DNA of 64,000 bases from Lamellibrachia columna (GCA_963662155.1 OY759261.1:3226227-3290226), one strand, 5' to 3'; shown: positions 47,626-58,589, counted from the first letter of the stretch. Program-made: numbers and translations. The notes: generated by a model not told the origin, from the letters alone.

Positions 47626-48075
47626 ATCCGATTCATTGATGTCCAAATATGTAGTGTGTGACTAGTTTTTGTAACATCCGCAATCGATTTAATAAAAATG
47701 CCTATTTCTGTTCGAATCATCGTAAGAATTTACTTTAGTCATTATATCTGGTAAGGGTCAAAATAGTAGATATCCAAAATGATAAACATTGTGTGGGTCA
47801 ATGCCGATCATGGGCGTGACTTCCATCCTTCGATCACATGACAAAGTTAAAAAAGTTTCACCAAGGGTGAAATTCGTGAGTTTCAGCATTTCCATTTTCA
47901 GTTCACTTAATGTTTGACCAAACATTAAGTAATTTAATAGTTTGTCTGATGATTTCACACAAAGACTACTTACAAAGTTGCACAAATGAGCTAGCATGTT
48001 GCAGTGGATACTAGATAGGTTTGATTTTTTGCAAAATGAATATGAAATGAGACTAGCGAAAAAATCTTTACTTTT
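47626..48075. repeat. Dispersed repeat, family B, uninterrupted copy
   Basis: Matches 11250-11960 (without the LINE tail) and 61355-61645. It starts directly after the last 48-bp unit. It holds a perfect 13-bp inverted pair, ACTTAATGTTTGA and TCAAACATTAAGT-like, around 47910. Confidence 0.78.
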
Positions 48076-48263
48076 CAAAAGTTAACTTGACATTTAAATG
48101 ATTAATACCCATGCACAAAGTATTTTAAAAAGTATTTGAAAATAAATTTCAAATACTTTAGGGAAGTGTTTTAATACAAATGCTTTCATTTCATTAAGGT
48201 CAAATACAATTACAAATACTGAAAAAAATATTTAAATACTTTCAAAATGTATTTGACCCCATA

Positions 48264-48632
48264 TCTGGCTATGCAAAGTTATAAATAATGACCTACATGA
48301 GGATCTTCACATGAAAAGCATAACCTGCTAGTCTAATGAGGTGTAAAAGTGGCTGAAATTCATATTTTAAGTTGGAATTGAATGGTATTACTGTTGTTAC
48401 AGAACATTACCATGCAAATTTTTTGTGAAGATATTTATAACTGTACCTGTGCAAAGAGCACTGTAAACTTGTATCCAAATACTGGGAAATCATGACCTGG
48501 TATATTCAGTTCTTCAAATCTTTGGCCCAGAAACAAGGTTATAATTGTTGTAAAAATTATTGTTGTAAATAGTAGTTAATTGTATAATAGTTGCTGAAAT
48601 TGTTTTTACAATGTACCCTTGTCGACTGCTAG
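48264..48632. other. No recognisable feature
   Basis: AT-rich sequence upstream of the first RFC2-like exon. Confidence 0.4.
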
Positions 48633-48744
48633 GGTTGAGAAATACCATCCGATAAAGTAGGAAGATATGGTGGGAAATGAGGGGACAATCAACCGACTGG
48701 CTGTGTTTGCCAAAGAAGGAAACGTCCTCAATCTTATCATTGCT
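48633..48744 (+). pseudogene. RFC2: RFC2-like exon with in-frame TAG and non-GT donor
   Basis: After CTGCTAG the frame encodes VEKYHPIK, then TAG (48658-48660), then EDMVGNEGTINRLAVFAKEG and NVLNLIIA. This is the N-terminal region of replication factor C subunit 2 (RFC2/RFC40), a AAA+ subunit of the PCNA clamp loader: the family has VEKYRP, IVGN and FAREGN in this order. The stop replaces a Leu codon position by one base. The exon ends at GCT followed by ataagt, which would be a normal donor if the first base were g; as it stands the donor is AT. The next exon (49517) continues the family pattern exactly, so position and phase are conserved while function is lost. Confidence 0.8.
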
Positions 48745-49516
48745 ATAAGTATGCTCTGTGGGCCAGTGCCAGTAACTTTTTTAAATGAAGACGGTTACAT
48801 TATAAAAAATGTATTGCTAGAACAATGCAAATTATATATGTAGTCACGTCATAGTACCAAATACAATTTAAAAAAAAGGGGGCAGTTGAATTTTCCAGAT
48901 CAACCAATTATTTTTTCTTAATTTTTACTCTATAAAAAAGTCATAAGTTAGTAATAAAAAATGTGAGTAAATAATAAGTTACTGGGCTGAAAATGGTGCA
49001 GTTTGTTCACCTTTAAGTGAATATTAACTTAATATTTAAAAAAGGTTAGGATATAAAATAAATCATTGCCCATACTTAATTAATCAGTGGCATGCAGGTG
49101 TATATTATCTAGATCTAAACAATAAAACACTTATCATTTGTTTTTATCTGGACATTTCTGTTCAACAGTTCTACATATATTAACATAATATTATGTGCTT
49201 AATTGTCATCTTAATTGTCATCTTCCATGCACAATTTTCACTTATTTTTTTAATTTAATATTGCATCCCTTGTATGCTAAAAGAATTCTAAATTGTGTGT
49301 AACTGTAAGATAAAGTTTAATTTCACATGTATGCGTACAATTAAATTTCACATGTGTGCATGTAGACAAAAATATGTCAATTGATGATTATTGACTGAAA
49401 CAATGACAATATTTAAATAATAATGCAGACAAGAATTAAATAGGTCACTTGAGGTCACAAGGCCTCAAAGTAACGTTCCAGTGGTACTTTTCTTATCATT
49501 GCGATATCCCTTTCAG
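48745..49516 (+). other. Intron between RFC2-like exons
   Basis: AT-rich, acceptor ccctttcag at the end. It contains no recognisable repeat. Confidence 0.6.
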
Positions 49517-49623
49517 GGCCCGCCGGGTACAGGGAAGACGACAAGTATCCTGTGCATAGCCCGGGCACTGCTGGGATCATCTTACTGTGAGGCTGTTCTC
49601 GAATTGAATGCGTCCAATGACAG
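49517..49623 (+). pseudogene. RFC2: RFC2-like exon with Walker A
   Basis: The exon encodes [20 protein letters not shown] (complete Walker A of the AAA+ ATPase, catalytic Lys and Thr intact), then a few variable residues and VLELNASND, the typical RFC box, ending in phase 2 at CAG/gttggt. This exon itself carries no defect. The following exon (with the RFC box RGIDVVR and the Walker B DEAD) is not found in the 14 kb downstream; an LTR element and arrays fill that space. With the broken first exon, this is best read as a partial RFC2 duplicate, though sequencing errors could in principle mimic the two defects. Confidence 0.85.
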
Positions 49624-50170
49624 GTTGGTATAGAAGTCATGTTAATAATATTATTAATAATTAAATAGTAACTAATTTTATGTTCATAATAATTGGTGTT
49701 GAAACAACATTCTTGTCTGGTATGCAAATTACCAACACATTTTTAATTCATGCAGACAACATTGTAATTGAATGTTGAATATTAAATGTCAGACTCCCAT
49801 TGAAACAATAAATAATTAGTTTTTACAGTTTATGTTAATTAGGAAGTTGTTACTTTTAAATACGATTGATTTATGTATGAAACAGAGAAAAACTGGGGAG
49901 TATTGTTGGGTTACTTGTCCCATGAAAATGTTTTTTGTCTAACGTATATTCTAAATGTTGTCTCTGTAGCTGGGGCAAAAACTTATATTTTTGTACGCCA
50001 GCCCAATCGGGCTGGTAAGTTCCGGTCAGCCCGACCAATATTCTACCAGCCTCCCTGATATTGCACTTGGGGAAAATGTGTTAATTGTTAAGTAAAAACA
50101 ATGAGAAGGGTATTAAGTGCTTTTATTTTTATTAAAAACAAAATGAAGAATAATCTGAGTCAGCAGAATT
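49624..50170. other. No further RFC2 exon or other gene seen
   Basis: AT-rich; the phrase GCCCAATCGGGCTGG at 50002 is a small palindrome. Confidence 0.4.
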
Positions 50171-50175
50171 ACACC

Positions 50176-50934
50176 GTATAACATGATCACAGTAGTCATT
50201 ACACTGTATAACACGATCACAGCAGTCATTGCACTGTATAACATGATCACAGCAGTCATTGCACTGTATAACACGATCACAGCAGTCATTACACCGTATA
50301 ACACGATCACAGCAGTCATTGCACTGTATAACATGATCACAGCAGTCATTGCACTGTATAACATGATCACAGCAGTCATTGCACTGTATAATGTGATCAC
50401 AGCAGTCATTGCACTGTATAACACGATCACAGCAGTCACTGCACTGTATAACACGATCACAGCAGTCATTACACCGTATAACATGATCACAGCAGTCATT
50501 ACACTGTATAACATGATCACAGCAGTCATTATACCGTATAACATGATCACAGCAGTCATTGCACTGTATAATGTGATCACAGCAGTCATTGCACTGTATA
50601 ACACGATCGCAGCAGTCACTGCACTGTATAACATGATCACAGCAGTCATTACACTGTATAACACGATCACAGCAGTCATTACACTGTATAACATGATCAC
50701 AGCAGTCATTGCACTGTATAACATGATCACAGCAGTCATTGCACTGTATACCATGATCACAGCAGTCATTACACCGTATAACGTGATCACAGCAGTCATT
50801 GCACTGTATACCATGATCACAGCAGTCGTTGCACTGTATAACATGATCACAGCAGTCATTACACCGTATAACATGATCACAGCAGTCATTGCACTGTATA
50901 ACATGATCACAGCAGTCATTGCACTGTATAATGA
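50176..50934. repeat. 30-bp minisatellite, about 25 copies
   Basis: GATCACAGCAGTCATTGCAC recurs every 30 bases, with AC(A/C)(T/C)GTATAAC and ATGTGATCAC variants. As 30 is a multiple of 3 both strands are open for over 250 codons; these frames are by-products. Confidence 0.96.
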
Positions 50935-50942
50935 TGTAATTA

Positions 50943-51336
50943 TACTAGTGTACAGACTAGGGGACTAGTGGGTAGTTCTAACACTGGATCATTTACTAGT
51001 GTACAGACTAGGGGACTAGTGGGTAGTTCTAACACTGGATCATTTACTAGTGTACAGACTAGGGGACTAGTGGGTAGTTCTAACACTAGATCATTTACTA
51101 GTTTACAGACTAGGGGACTAGTGGGTAGTTCTAACACTGGATCATTTACTAGTTTACAGACTAGGGGACTAGTGGGTAGTTCTAACACTGGATCATTTAC
51201 TAGTGAACAGACTAGGGGACTAGTGGGTAGTTCTAACACTGGATCATTTACTAGTGAACAGACTAGGGGACTAGTGGGTAGTTCTAACACTGGATCATTT
51301 ACTAGTGTACAGACTAGGGGACTAGTGGGTAGTTCT
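50943..51336. repeat. 51-bp minisatellite, about 8 copies
   Basis: CAGACTAGGGGACTAGTGGG recurs every 51 bases, directly after the 30-bp array. Units differ at ACTAGT(GTA/TTA/GAA)CAG. Confidence 0.96.
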
Positions 51337-51724
51337 AGATGGCCGCCATGTCTTAGATGCTCACTGTGTTTGAAAGCTGTAGTTTTTTTGATGCAATATG
51401 GAACATGCCAGTGATGTATATTACTATAATATCCTACCATTCCATTATCAGATACATTACTTTTTAGCGGGAATGGCAGATGAATAGAAACATTTACGTA
51501 AATGTAACATGGCACAATCCTGTTACACCGGAAAACTACTTAAATTGACTAGAAAGAAACAAGAAGCAAACGCAATGTTGAATGTATTTATTAATGTCAT
51601 GTGCAGGTTTGGCCATGGTTTCATTAGTATGTATCACAGGCATACACCTGAATGGCATTTATACTGATTGGGACTGGAATTGTGTAAATGAGTCTGCCAA
51701 GACTATTTAATGCAAGGCATCATT
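51337..51724. other. Flank of the LTR element
   Basis: No gene or repeat recognised. Confidence 0.4.
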
Positions 51725-51913
51725 AAATAACACCCTTGTGTATTTGCATCGATGTTTAATGTAGTGCAACAACTTACATGCATATTCAGCAATGAATAAA
51801 CGAGTATAAAACACAGTACCGTATGGGTAGATAATAAACTGTAGCGTTGTCAAATGCTCGAGAAATTATACCGGTTCAGTTCTCCTACAGTCCGCTGGGG
51901 GCACACTCCACTA
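51725..51913 (-). repeat. 3' LTR (189 bp)
   Basis: Matches 56761-56949 with 8 substitutions and no indel. On the minus strand it begins TAGTGGAGTGTGCCCC and ends GGGTGTTATTT. It includes an AATAAA-type TTTATT/AATAAAC phrase and TTTATAC that could serve as core signals. Confidence 0.93.
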
Positions 51914-51927
51914 TGCCCCCCAAGTCC
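51914..51927 (-). promoter_or_regulatory. Polypurine tract
   Basis: GGACTTGGGGGGCA on the minus strand lies directly before the 3' LTR, the standard place for priming of plus-strand DNA. Confidence 0.7.
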
Positions 51928-51962
51928 TCGAGCCCGAGGGCTGACAATGGAAGTGTGACCCT

Positions 51963-54487
51963 CTACATTTCCTCCACTAGTCTTCTTGGAGGTTGCCGGG
52001 TGCGACCGCCAAGTCGCCGAACAGCGAGTGACGGAACAGGGGTCGGTGGCGTAACCTCAACGGCCAGTGTGGGTGGGGGTGCGGTCAGCTGGAGCATCTC
52101 ACGGCTAGCACGAGGAGGCTGCCCGGCACCGGACTCGGGCCTGGCCGGGGTCGCAGGCACGGGTGTAGTCGGCCTGGGAAGGGGCGAAACTGGGTCGGCG
52201 GGCTGGGTTGGTGTCTCGGGTAGCATGGGCGACGGTGGCATGGTCGTGGCGAGGGGAATGACCGATGGTGAGTTGATCAACGGGGCCCTGGCAATATGCG
52301 GTGTGTACTGGCGTAGGTGCTTCCTGTTGCAGAGCGTGACACGCCCCGACCCGTCCACTCGTATGACGTATTGGTCGTACTGTCGTACCTCAACCACGAT
52401 TCCGGTGCGGTCCCACTTGGTTGGATGCGGGCCAACCAGGTTCTGTAGCCTTACGCAATTGCCGATAATGAGTGGAGGTAGGACCCGTGTGTGCTCAGAC
52501 AGTCGCTCATGTGCCCGCATGTGTCGGATACGTAGTGCGTCCTCTCTTGCTTGCAGCGTCTCGCGCCATGTCCAATGGGGTAGGTACTGTCCAGGCGGCA
52601 CTGGGATGAAGTCCCGGATGCGGCGTCCAAAGATGATTTCGGCAGGACTGACCTTCGACCTCGGATCTGGCGTGTTTCTGTAGGCTAACATGGCCTGTTG
52701 GAATGCGTCGGTGTTCAGGGAACCGCCTAGGCCCGTGCTGCCAACCAGCATCCGCTTGACCGTTTTCACTCCGACTTCTGCCCTGCAGTTGCTGTGTGGG
52801 TTTGCTACGCTGCTGATGCGGTGACGTATACCCCAGTTCTTGAGGAATGTCTTTGTAGCGCCTGCCTTGAACTCAGGTCCCCCGTCCGATGAGAGCTCCT
52901 CGGCGATGCCGAAGGTCACAAACACTCGTCGGAGCGCGGAAATGATGCCTTTGGAGCCCTCTGCGTTCTCTTCTACTATAGGCCAATTGGAGTATCTGTC
53001 TACGGCGACGAGGTAGTGATGACCGCCGTGGCTGAAGTAGTCAGCACATATCGCCTGGAAGGGGTAGACTGGTCGTGTCGGTGGTGTAGGTGGCGGGTTT
53101 GGTTGTGACGGGGCCATGCGGTTGCACGCTGTACAGCGTGCACGTGTCTCTTCAATTGCCGAAGTCATACCTGGCCAGAAGAATGACCCCTCTGCTCGCG
53201 ACACCATCATCGAAACACCCTGGTGAGCCGAGTGGAGTGCCTGCAAGACACTTGCTCGGAGAGTGGGTGGTATGACGATTCTGTCCTTGTAAAGGATGAC
53301 GCCGTCATACTCGGTTATCTTCTCCCGGTACTGGTAGTACGTGCGGGTGGCACTGGGCATGGCTGATGGCGTGTCAGGAAAGCCGTTGTGGATGGCATCC
53401 ACTAGAGCAGACATGTCGGGGTCGCGGGATCGGAGTGCTGCGAGGGCTGCCGCGGCCACATCATTGGGCATGTCGGGAGTCTCGGCAACGCCCACCGGGT
53501 GCCGTGATAAGGTGTCTGCGACGGTGTTGCGGACGCCGGGGATGTGGAGTACGCGAAATCGATACCGCAGTGACTTCTCCTTAATGTTCCGCAAGCGAGG
53601 GTTTGGGATGTCGTCGAGGGCGCGGTCACCCAGCACCTTGAGTAGTGGCTTGTGGTCTACTGCTACCATGAGGTCCGAACATCCCAGGGTGAAATGTCGA
53701 GCCTTGTTAAGGGCGTCCACAACTGCCAGTGCCTCGCCCTCGATGGGGGCATAACGTGACTCAGCGCCGTGTGTGAAACGGCTGCCTATCAGCACTACTT
53801 TCCAGCCCGACTTGCAGCAGAACGGTCGGACACCAGCGCAGTCACAGTGTTTCTGGACTAGCCAATACCCGAGCCCTTCCTTAGACCAGTCTGTGGCAAG
53901 ACATGTCGGGCGTGACTGGTCGAAGATCTCGACCCCATGCCTGATCTGGTCGATGATCACGATTTTCAACTGCTTGAACAGGTGATCCAAATGTTCTGTC
54001 CAGGCGAACGGCTGATCTGGCTTCAGGAGGTCGCGGAATGGTTGCATGTGGTCCGCCACGGCGAAGGCATAAGCCACCTGGTTGACGAGGCCGAACCAGC
54101 TTCTGATGTCTGTGACATTCCTCGGTATCGGGAAGTCCTTTATCGCCTGCGATACCTTCGAGCATGGTTTCACTGACGTGGGTGATATCTCAAAGCCTGC
54201 AAACTCAACGGTGTCTTTGGCGAATACAAACTTGTCTGGATTCTGCGTGATGCCATTGCGGCCACACGTGTCCAGCCACTGCACTGTCTGCCAAAAGGCC
54301 TGCTCGATGTTGTCCGCCCACAGTAGGGTATCGTCGATGCATTTTGTCTTGTTGGGTATGTGGGCGACGATCTCATCGAACCGCCGTGTGAAGCCATCGC
54401 CAGACGCCACGTATCCTTGGGATGCAGAGCGGTATCAATAGCGGCCCCAGGGCGTTATGAACGTCGTGAGGTGCCGGTCGTCGGGTG
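51963..54487 (-). pseudogene. pol: reverse transcriptase (main part), RNase H and integrase
   Basis: The open part runs from about 54410 to 51963 (815 codons). N-terminal residues carry the RT palm with a CIDDTLLWAD catalytic block (family variant of YxDD; the two Asp are kept), then the VEFAGFEI and FGLVNQV blocks. RNase H follows near residues 180-290 (ATDWSKEGLG, EGEALAVV, VDHKPL). A HHCC zinc region with HQGVSMM and CTACN precedes the integrase core, whose DD35E residues appear as ADYF, SDGGPEF and RAEVGVK (residues about 465-560). The C-terminal 180 residues are Pro-rich. Upstream, in the same frame, a TGA at about 54435 interrupts, and a one-base frameshift near 54487 separates this from the N-terminal RT part, so the copy cannot make full Pol. 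Confidence 0.9.
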
Positions 54488-54910
54488 GAGTGGGACAGTG
54501 TGGTAGCCGTTCCAGGCGTCACACACCGTTTTCTTTGTTCCATGAGGCACCGATCTCGCTTGGTGAAAGGGTCTCTGGGTGTGGTGGGTCTCCCTGGTGG
54601 CACTAGCGTTGAGGGCCTGGAGATCCACAGTCCGTCGAGGCTTCCCGTTCTTCTTTGCGCCAATAACCATGCGATGACACCAGGTGACAGGGGTGCCAGT
54701 TGGTACCTCCTCGATGACGGCCATACTGCAGTCTTGGTCGAGGCCGGCCTTCACGTCGCTTCGCCAGTGAATTGGGACATCAATCGGTGTGTGGCATGCG
54801 ACAGGCTTGGCGTCTGGGTCAACCATTAGTCGGAGTGGCGGGCCCTCCATCGGTCGGAGAGGTTGGTGGTGACACGTGTTAAATGTGCTAGCCTTGCAGT
54901 GCGACAGCAA
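54488..54910 (-). pseudogene. pol: N-terminal reverse transcriptase part
   Basis: A frame overlapping the end of gag by about 85 bases holds the RT finger blocks (MAVIEEVPTGTPVTWCHRMV, KKNGKPRRTVDLQALN) and the start of the palm (DAWNGYH), then goes out of frame relative to the rest. The overlap with gag suggests that the parent element expressed Pol by ribosomal frameshifting; the actual site is not identified. Confidence 0.82.
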
Positions 54911-56643
54911 CCACTGCTGCGGTTGTCCTCAATGGCTGGATAGGGCAGCCCTTGCGGAGGCGGTGGTGGAGGTTGACGGCGGGGGCACTCACAGGCCGCG
55001 GTCATCGACGACTCTGAGGCGGCGCTGCACGTGCTCACCTCCGCTAAGGGCTGTTGGCTTTGGCCGACGCCAGGGAAGTTACGCGGCACAATGCCTAACG
55101 CCACACACGCTCCTCGAGACAAGAAGAAGTCGCTCGTGTCTCGACATATGTAGACAATTTGGCGTGTTTCTGTGCCACTTGGAGAAGCGGAATCTGATAG
55201 GCGCAAGGCGATCGCCCCAATTATGTCCAGATTGTTTCCGTTGGCAGCTGACATCTGCAGACGTGTTTTGCTCAGGTATCGCTCGGTGAGTCCAAGCTTG
55301 GAGAGTAGATTCGTCCCAGCCAGGCACGATTGGCAGCCTGTATCAGCCACTACCGACACCAACGCCGCCTTAGTCGGGCGCCCCAATGGCGTGCGGAGGC
55401 CGAGAGCGCGAGTGTCGCATGGGTAGTGAGTGGTGTACAACGATAGTGTAGGTTGTGGGGCCGAGGGTTTCTTCACCCACGTGTCTTGAGTAGCGTTGTA
55501 AACGCAGTGTTCGAGTTCAAAGTCCCCGAGGTTGCAGACGATCTCATTGTCGACAGGCGGCGCGTTCTCCACGCTGCATAGTGATTGGAAGAGAGCTGTA
55601 GCGGTTTCCCTCTGTGGTGACCGGCGCGGGCGGCGTTGCACATAGTGTGTGCCGGCCGTTGATTTTTTCCTGCATACGGCCCCAAGGTGACCTTGCTTAC
55701 CGCATTTGGTGCAGGTTTGGCCGTAAGCCGGGCAGTTATCAGAGCGCTCGTCCCTGCTGCTACCATGGCCGATCTGACCGCAGTGTGTGCACAGCGGAGT
55801 AGGCACGGGTGGGGGTGGGGCATGTTGTTTGAAAACCGCTCTCTGCTGTTTCCGGAAGGAGCTGATCGGGGCAGCCGCCTCTGACCCTTCGTTCAGCTGC
55901 TGGAGGGAAATCTTTCCCGATTCCTTGCCCTCGACAAACGCCTCGACCTCTTCGAGAGGTGTACTCGGTCCCTTCTCGATCAGACAATCCAGTTTGATGT
56001 CATGATCAGCGCAGCCCAGGATGACCTGGTCCCGCACCACAATGTCGCTGTAATCTGCCCCAACGCATGCGTCGTGGTTCAGGCAGCTCGGGCACTGACA
56101 CTTGATGACGAACTGGCAAACTCGCGCTTGCCCCTTTAGTCGAGTGCTGTAGACGCGGACAGGTTCGTCTCGGTCCTGCCGCATCTTTGACAGAACGTCT
56201 CGGGCTACCATTGCATTCTCGGCGCGCACCGCCAACTTCTTAATGTTGGCCAGTAGATCTCGTTCGCTGCAGGAGGCCAGCGCATCACGGTGAATCCGCA
56301 CGAGGTTCTTCCGTAGTCCCTCGGGATTGCAGCAATCTAGGAGCTGGTAAGCGAGGGCGGAACCGGCGACTCGCGTAGCGTCTTTATATTCACGCCAGCG
56401 TTGCTCGAAATACAGCCAATCTTCCAGGGAGATCCCCTCATCGACAGTCGGGCGGCTAATTTTCTCCAGCTTGGCTGCGGCGCCGGCAGCGCGGCTGGGC
56501 GCAGGCGCGTCGACATGCTGGCTCTGCGCGTGGATGGTGAGGAGTGTGGCTGCGAGCGCAGCGTCGGTGACATTCGGGCGGTATTCGCACCTGTCGACGG
56601 GGCACTTTACAGCTGCCGTGGGCGTAGCCGGATCCATGATCAC
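54826..56643 (-). CDS. Gag with zinc knuckles and aspartic protease
   Basis: The 605-codon frame starts at an ATG about 120 bases after the 5' LTR (a second ATG follows two codons later and may be the true start). N-terminal residues have a Cys/His pair (CPVDRCEYRP...H) like a C2H2 finger; the middle is helical capsid-like; two CCHC-type knuckles lie near residues 290-335 (the second a standard CX2CX4HX4C, the first with a longer last spacing). Near residue 430 is the retropepsin signature ADTGCQSCLAG with the later DIIG block. It is intact, in contrast to pol. The last 90 residues are Pro- and Cys-rich. Confidence 0.88.
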   Translation of the reverse strand: MIMDPATPTAAVKCPVDRCEYRPNVTDAALAATLLTIHAQSQHVDAPAPSRAAGAAAKLEKISRPTVDEGISLEDWLYFEQRWREYKDATRVAGSALAYQLLDCCNPEGLRKNLVRIHRDALASCSERDLLANIKKLAVRAENAMVARDVLSKMRQDRDEPVRVYSTRLKGQARVCQFVIKCQCPSCLNHDACVGADYSDIVVRDQVILGCADHDIKLDCLIEKGPSTPLEEVEAFVEGKESGKISLQQLNEGSEAAAPISSFRKQQRAVFKQHAPPPPVPTPLCTHCGQIGHGSSRDERSDNCPAYGQTCTKCGKQGHLGAVCRKKSTAGTHYVQRRPRRSPQRETATALFQSLCSVENAPPVDNEIVCNLGDFELEHCVYNATQDTWVKKPSAPQPTLSLYTTHYPCDTRALGLRTPLGRPTKAALVSVVADTGCQSCLAGTNLLSKLGLTERYLSKTRLQMSAANGNNLDIIGAIALRLSDSASPSGTETRQIVYICRDTSDFFLSRGACVALGIVPRNFPGVGQSQQPLAEVSTCSAASESSMTAACECPRRQPPPPPPQGLPYPAIEDNRSSGCCRTARLAHLTRVTTNLSDRWRARHSD

Positions 56644-56760
56644 AACGGCAGATTATGCACCAGGTGCGACCACCGTATTTGCGTAAGCGGGCGTGAGCGA
56701 TAATAGGTCGGACCGTCGACGAGTGCTTAATACAATGCTGCAGATTGTCCGTTTATTCAT

Positions 56761-56949
56761 AAATAACACCCTTGTGTATTTGCATCGATGTTTAATATAG
56801 TGCAACAACTTACACGCATATTCAGCAATGAATAAACGAGTATAAAGGATAGTACCGTATGGGTAGATAATAAACTGTAGCGTTGTCAAATGCTCGAGAA
56901 ATGATACCGGTTCAGTTCTCCTACGGTCCGCTAGGGGCACACTCCACTA
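56761..56949 (-). repeat. 5' LTR (189 bp)
   Basis: Matches the 3' LTR; directly inside it, 56644-56760 is the leader. Confidence 0.93.
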
Positions 56950-57379
56950 GTTTAAAACAGAATTATTCTATCGCTCTGGTTGTAAAATCGTTAGGTTAAT
57001 TTTCTAAATCAAAAATAAAATGCATTTAGTATATACGCAATATCACACATAATTTTAAGAGGAGATGCAACATTTCAGTGACTGCCCATGCCAGGGGTAT
57101 TTGTTGCACAAAGTGCAATACCAGTTGGAATCGAACCAACCACTACAACCGAGACACGTGCATCTTCCCCCAGATCTACGAACATAGGATACAAGTTTTT
57201 TGTCTTACTTCACATGGGTGTCAGAGTGCAATAGAAATAATGCACATTGCAAATTTTTTATTGCATCTTTATATTCCACAGAAGCCGTTCATGTGTTTAA
57301 GGTTACACCTTTTAGAATGTTTAAGACTGGCAAAATTTTATTTCTGGCTAAGTGCCTGACTGGAAGAGCATTTGTTGAA
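56950..57379. other. No gene; B-box-like phrase on minus
   Basis: The minus strand at about 57130-57145 reads GGTTCGATTCCAACTGG, a perfect Pol III B-box, but no A-box lies at the right distance, so I do not call a tRNA or SINE. Confidence 0.4.
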
Positions 57380-58585
57380 AGGTAGTGGTGACTGACTTCC
57401 TACAATTTTTTTTCATGCAACAGGATTTATTCCTGAAACATGTTGAATTTCCAAAAAAAATTTGGGAAGGAAATGAACTGTCAATGTTAGATTTAATTTT
57501 CACAAATGAGGATTATATGATTGAGAATCTAACATCTATTGCTCCACTGGGGAAAGTGATTATGCTGGATTGGAGTGGACATTCATTACATACTCGGCTA
57601 TAGATACAAGAGTATATACTGGGAAAAGATGATTACTGGAAAGCGAATGTGGCAGAGCCTTTCATACGTAAAACCAGTCGTACCACATTTAAGAAAGGAG
57701 GACAATGAAAGCACAAACGACCAGGAAACAGCTGATGTTCCAGGGAAGTTCTTTGAATCAGTAATTACAACGGAAGATGATGGTGATAATATTTTACCAG
57801 AATTTGAAAACAGTTCTAGAAAACAAGGTTTTAAAAGAGATCACATTTACTGAGGTAGATGTACTTATAAAGTTACAGATGGTATACATCCACAGATACT
57901 AAAGGATTGTGCTGAAACTTAAGCTAAACTATTCACTGAAATGTCTAGTGGTATAGTACCATAAGATTGGAAATTAGCAAATATTTGTCCAATTTGTAAG
58001 AAAGGATCCCAGTCTATGGCTAGTAATTGTAGACCAGTGAGTTGAACTTATCTAGCCAGTAAACTGATGGAATCTTGTGTGAGGGATGCAATGTTAAAAC
58101 ATTTATTAGAAAACAATTTAAATACCCCAGACCAATACGGTTTTACAAAGGGTCGTTCTTATCTAACAAATTTGTTAAAAACATTTGAAAGTTGGACAGA
58201 AGATGTGGATCAGGGACATAGTGTTGATGTTATTTTTCTGGATTTTCAAAAAGAATTTGATAAAGTCCCAAAAACGATTTTGTTGCAGACACTATCTGCT
58301 GATGGAACACGAGGTAAAGTTTTAGAATGGATAGCTGATTTTATATCTTACAGAAAAATTTGAATTATGGTACGAGGTGCATATTCTGAATGGTTTGATG
58401 TCATTAACAGGGTTGCGCAAGGATCAGTATTGGGACCTATTCTCTTTTTAATTTATGTAAATGATATACCAGAGACAGTAAAATAGTAATGTAAAAATGT
58501 TTCCTGATGAAACCAAAATATTCAGAACAAAACAAATCTGTCTGGAAAATCTTACAAGCTGATTTAGATCATTTAAGTGAGTGGA
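57380..58585 (+). mobile_element. CR1/jockey-type LINE, endonuclease end to RT, heavily broken
   Basis: The end of the AP-endonuclease domain is visible (LSMLDLIFTNEDYMIENLTS, IAPLGK), then a decayed linker, then the RT blocks PDQYGFTKGRSYLTNLL, VIFLDFQKEFDKVP, AQGSVLGPILFLIYVNDIP. Several stops and frameshifts break it, and the FADD motif has decayed (PDETK at the place). It has a different 5' extent and more decay than the 3.5-kb copy. The 32-bp array starts inside its RT region, at about 58590. Confidence 0.85.
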
Positions 58586-58589
58586 TTAG

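Larger units (their letters stand above)
42172..48263. mobile_element. Candidate 6.1-kb non-autonomous transposon bounded by inverted ATGGGGTCAAATACA ends
   Basis: The left end ATGGGGTCAAATACA (42174-42188) and the right end TGTATTTGACCCCAT (48249-48263) are exact inverses over 15 bases. Both ends are followed inward by about 130 bases of AAATAC/GTATTT-rich sequence, a subterminal style common in hAT-type elements. Inside are the 100-bp and 48-bp arrays and a family-B repeat, but no transposase. I see no 8-bp target duplication, so the two ends could also be two solo MITEs. Confidence 0.45.
51725..56949 (-). mobile_element. Metavirid (Ty3/gypsy-type) LTR retrotransposon, nearly complete
   Basis: Two 189-bp LTRs flank a gag-protease frame and a pol region in the order protease, reverse transcriptase, RNase H, integrase, the Ty3/gypsy order. 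The GC content is far above that of the surroundings, a sign of a recent or foreign sequence. The LTRs differ at 8 of 189 positions by my count (about 96% identity), so the insertion is not very old, and pol has one frameshift and one nonsense codon. No env-like frame is seen. A clear target-site duplication and a standard tRNA primer site were not found. Confidence 0.92.

Noticed and set aside
50113..51515. Open frames over the 30-bp and 51-bp arrays
   Set aside because: Same reason: multiple-of-three periods on both strands.
51847..52683. + strand frames of 60-278 codons opposite the LTR element
   Set aside because: Shadows of gag and pol in GC-rich DNA, where stops are rare.
51700..56960. 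Target-site duplication TTTAA or TTAAA around the LTR element
   Set aside because: The phrases exist near both ends but do not abut the LTR borders as defined by the LTR-LTR comparison.
57120..57150. tRNA or SINE on the minus strand (perfect B-box)
   Set aside because: No A-box at the right distance and no cloverleaf.
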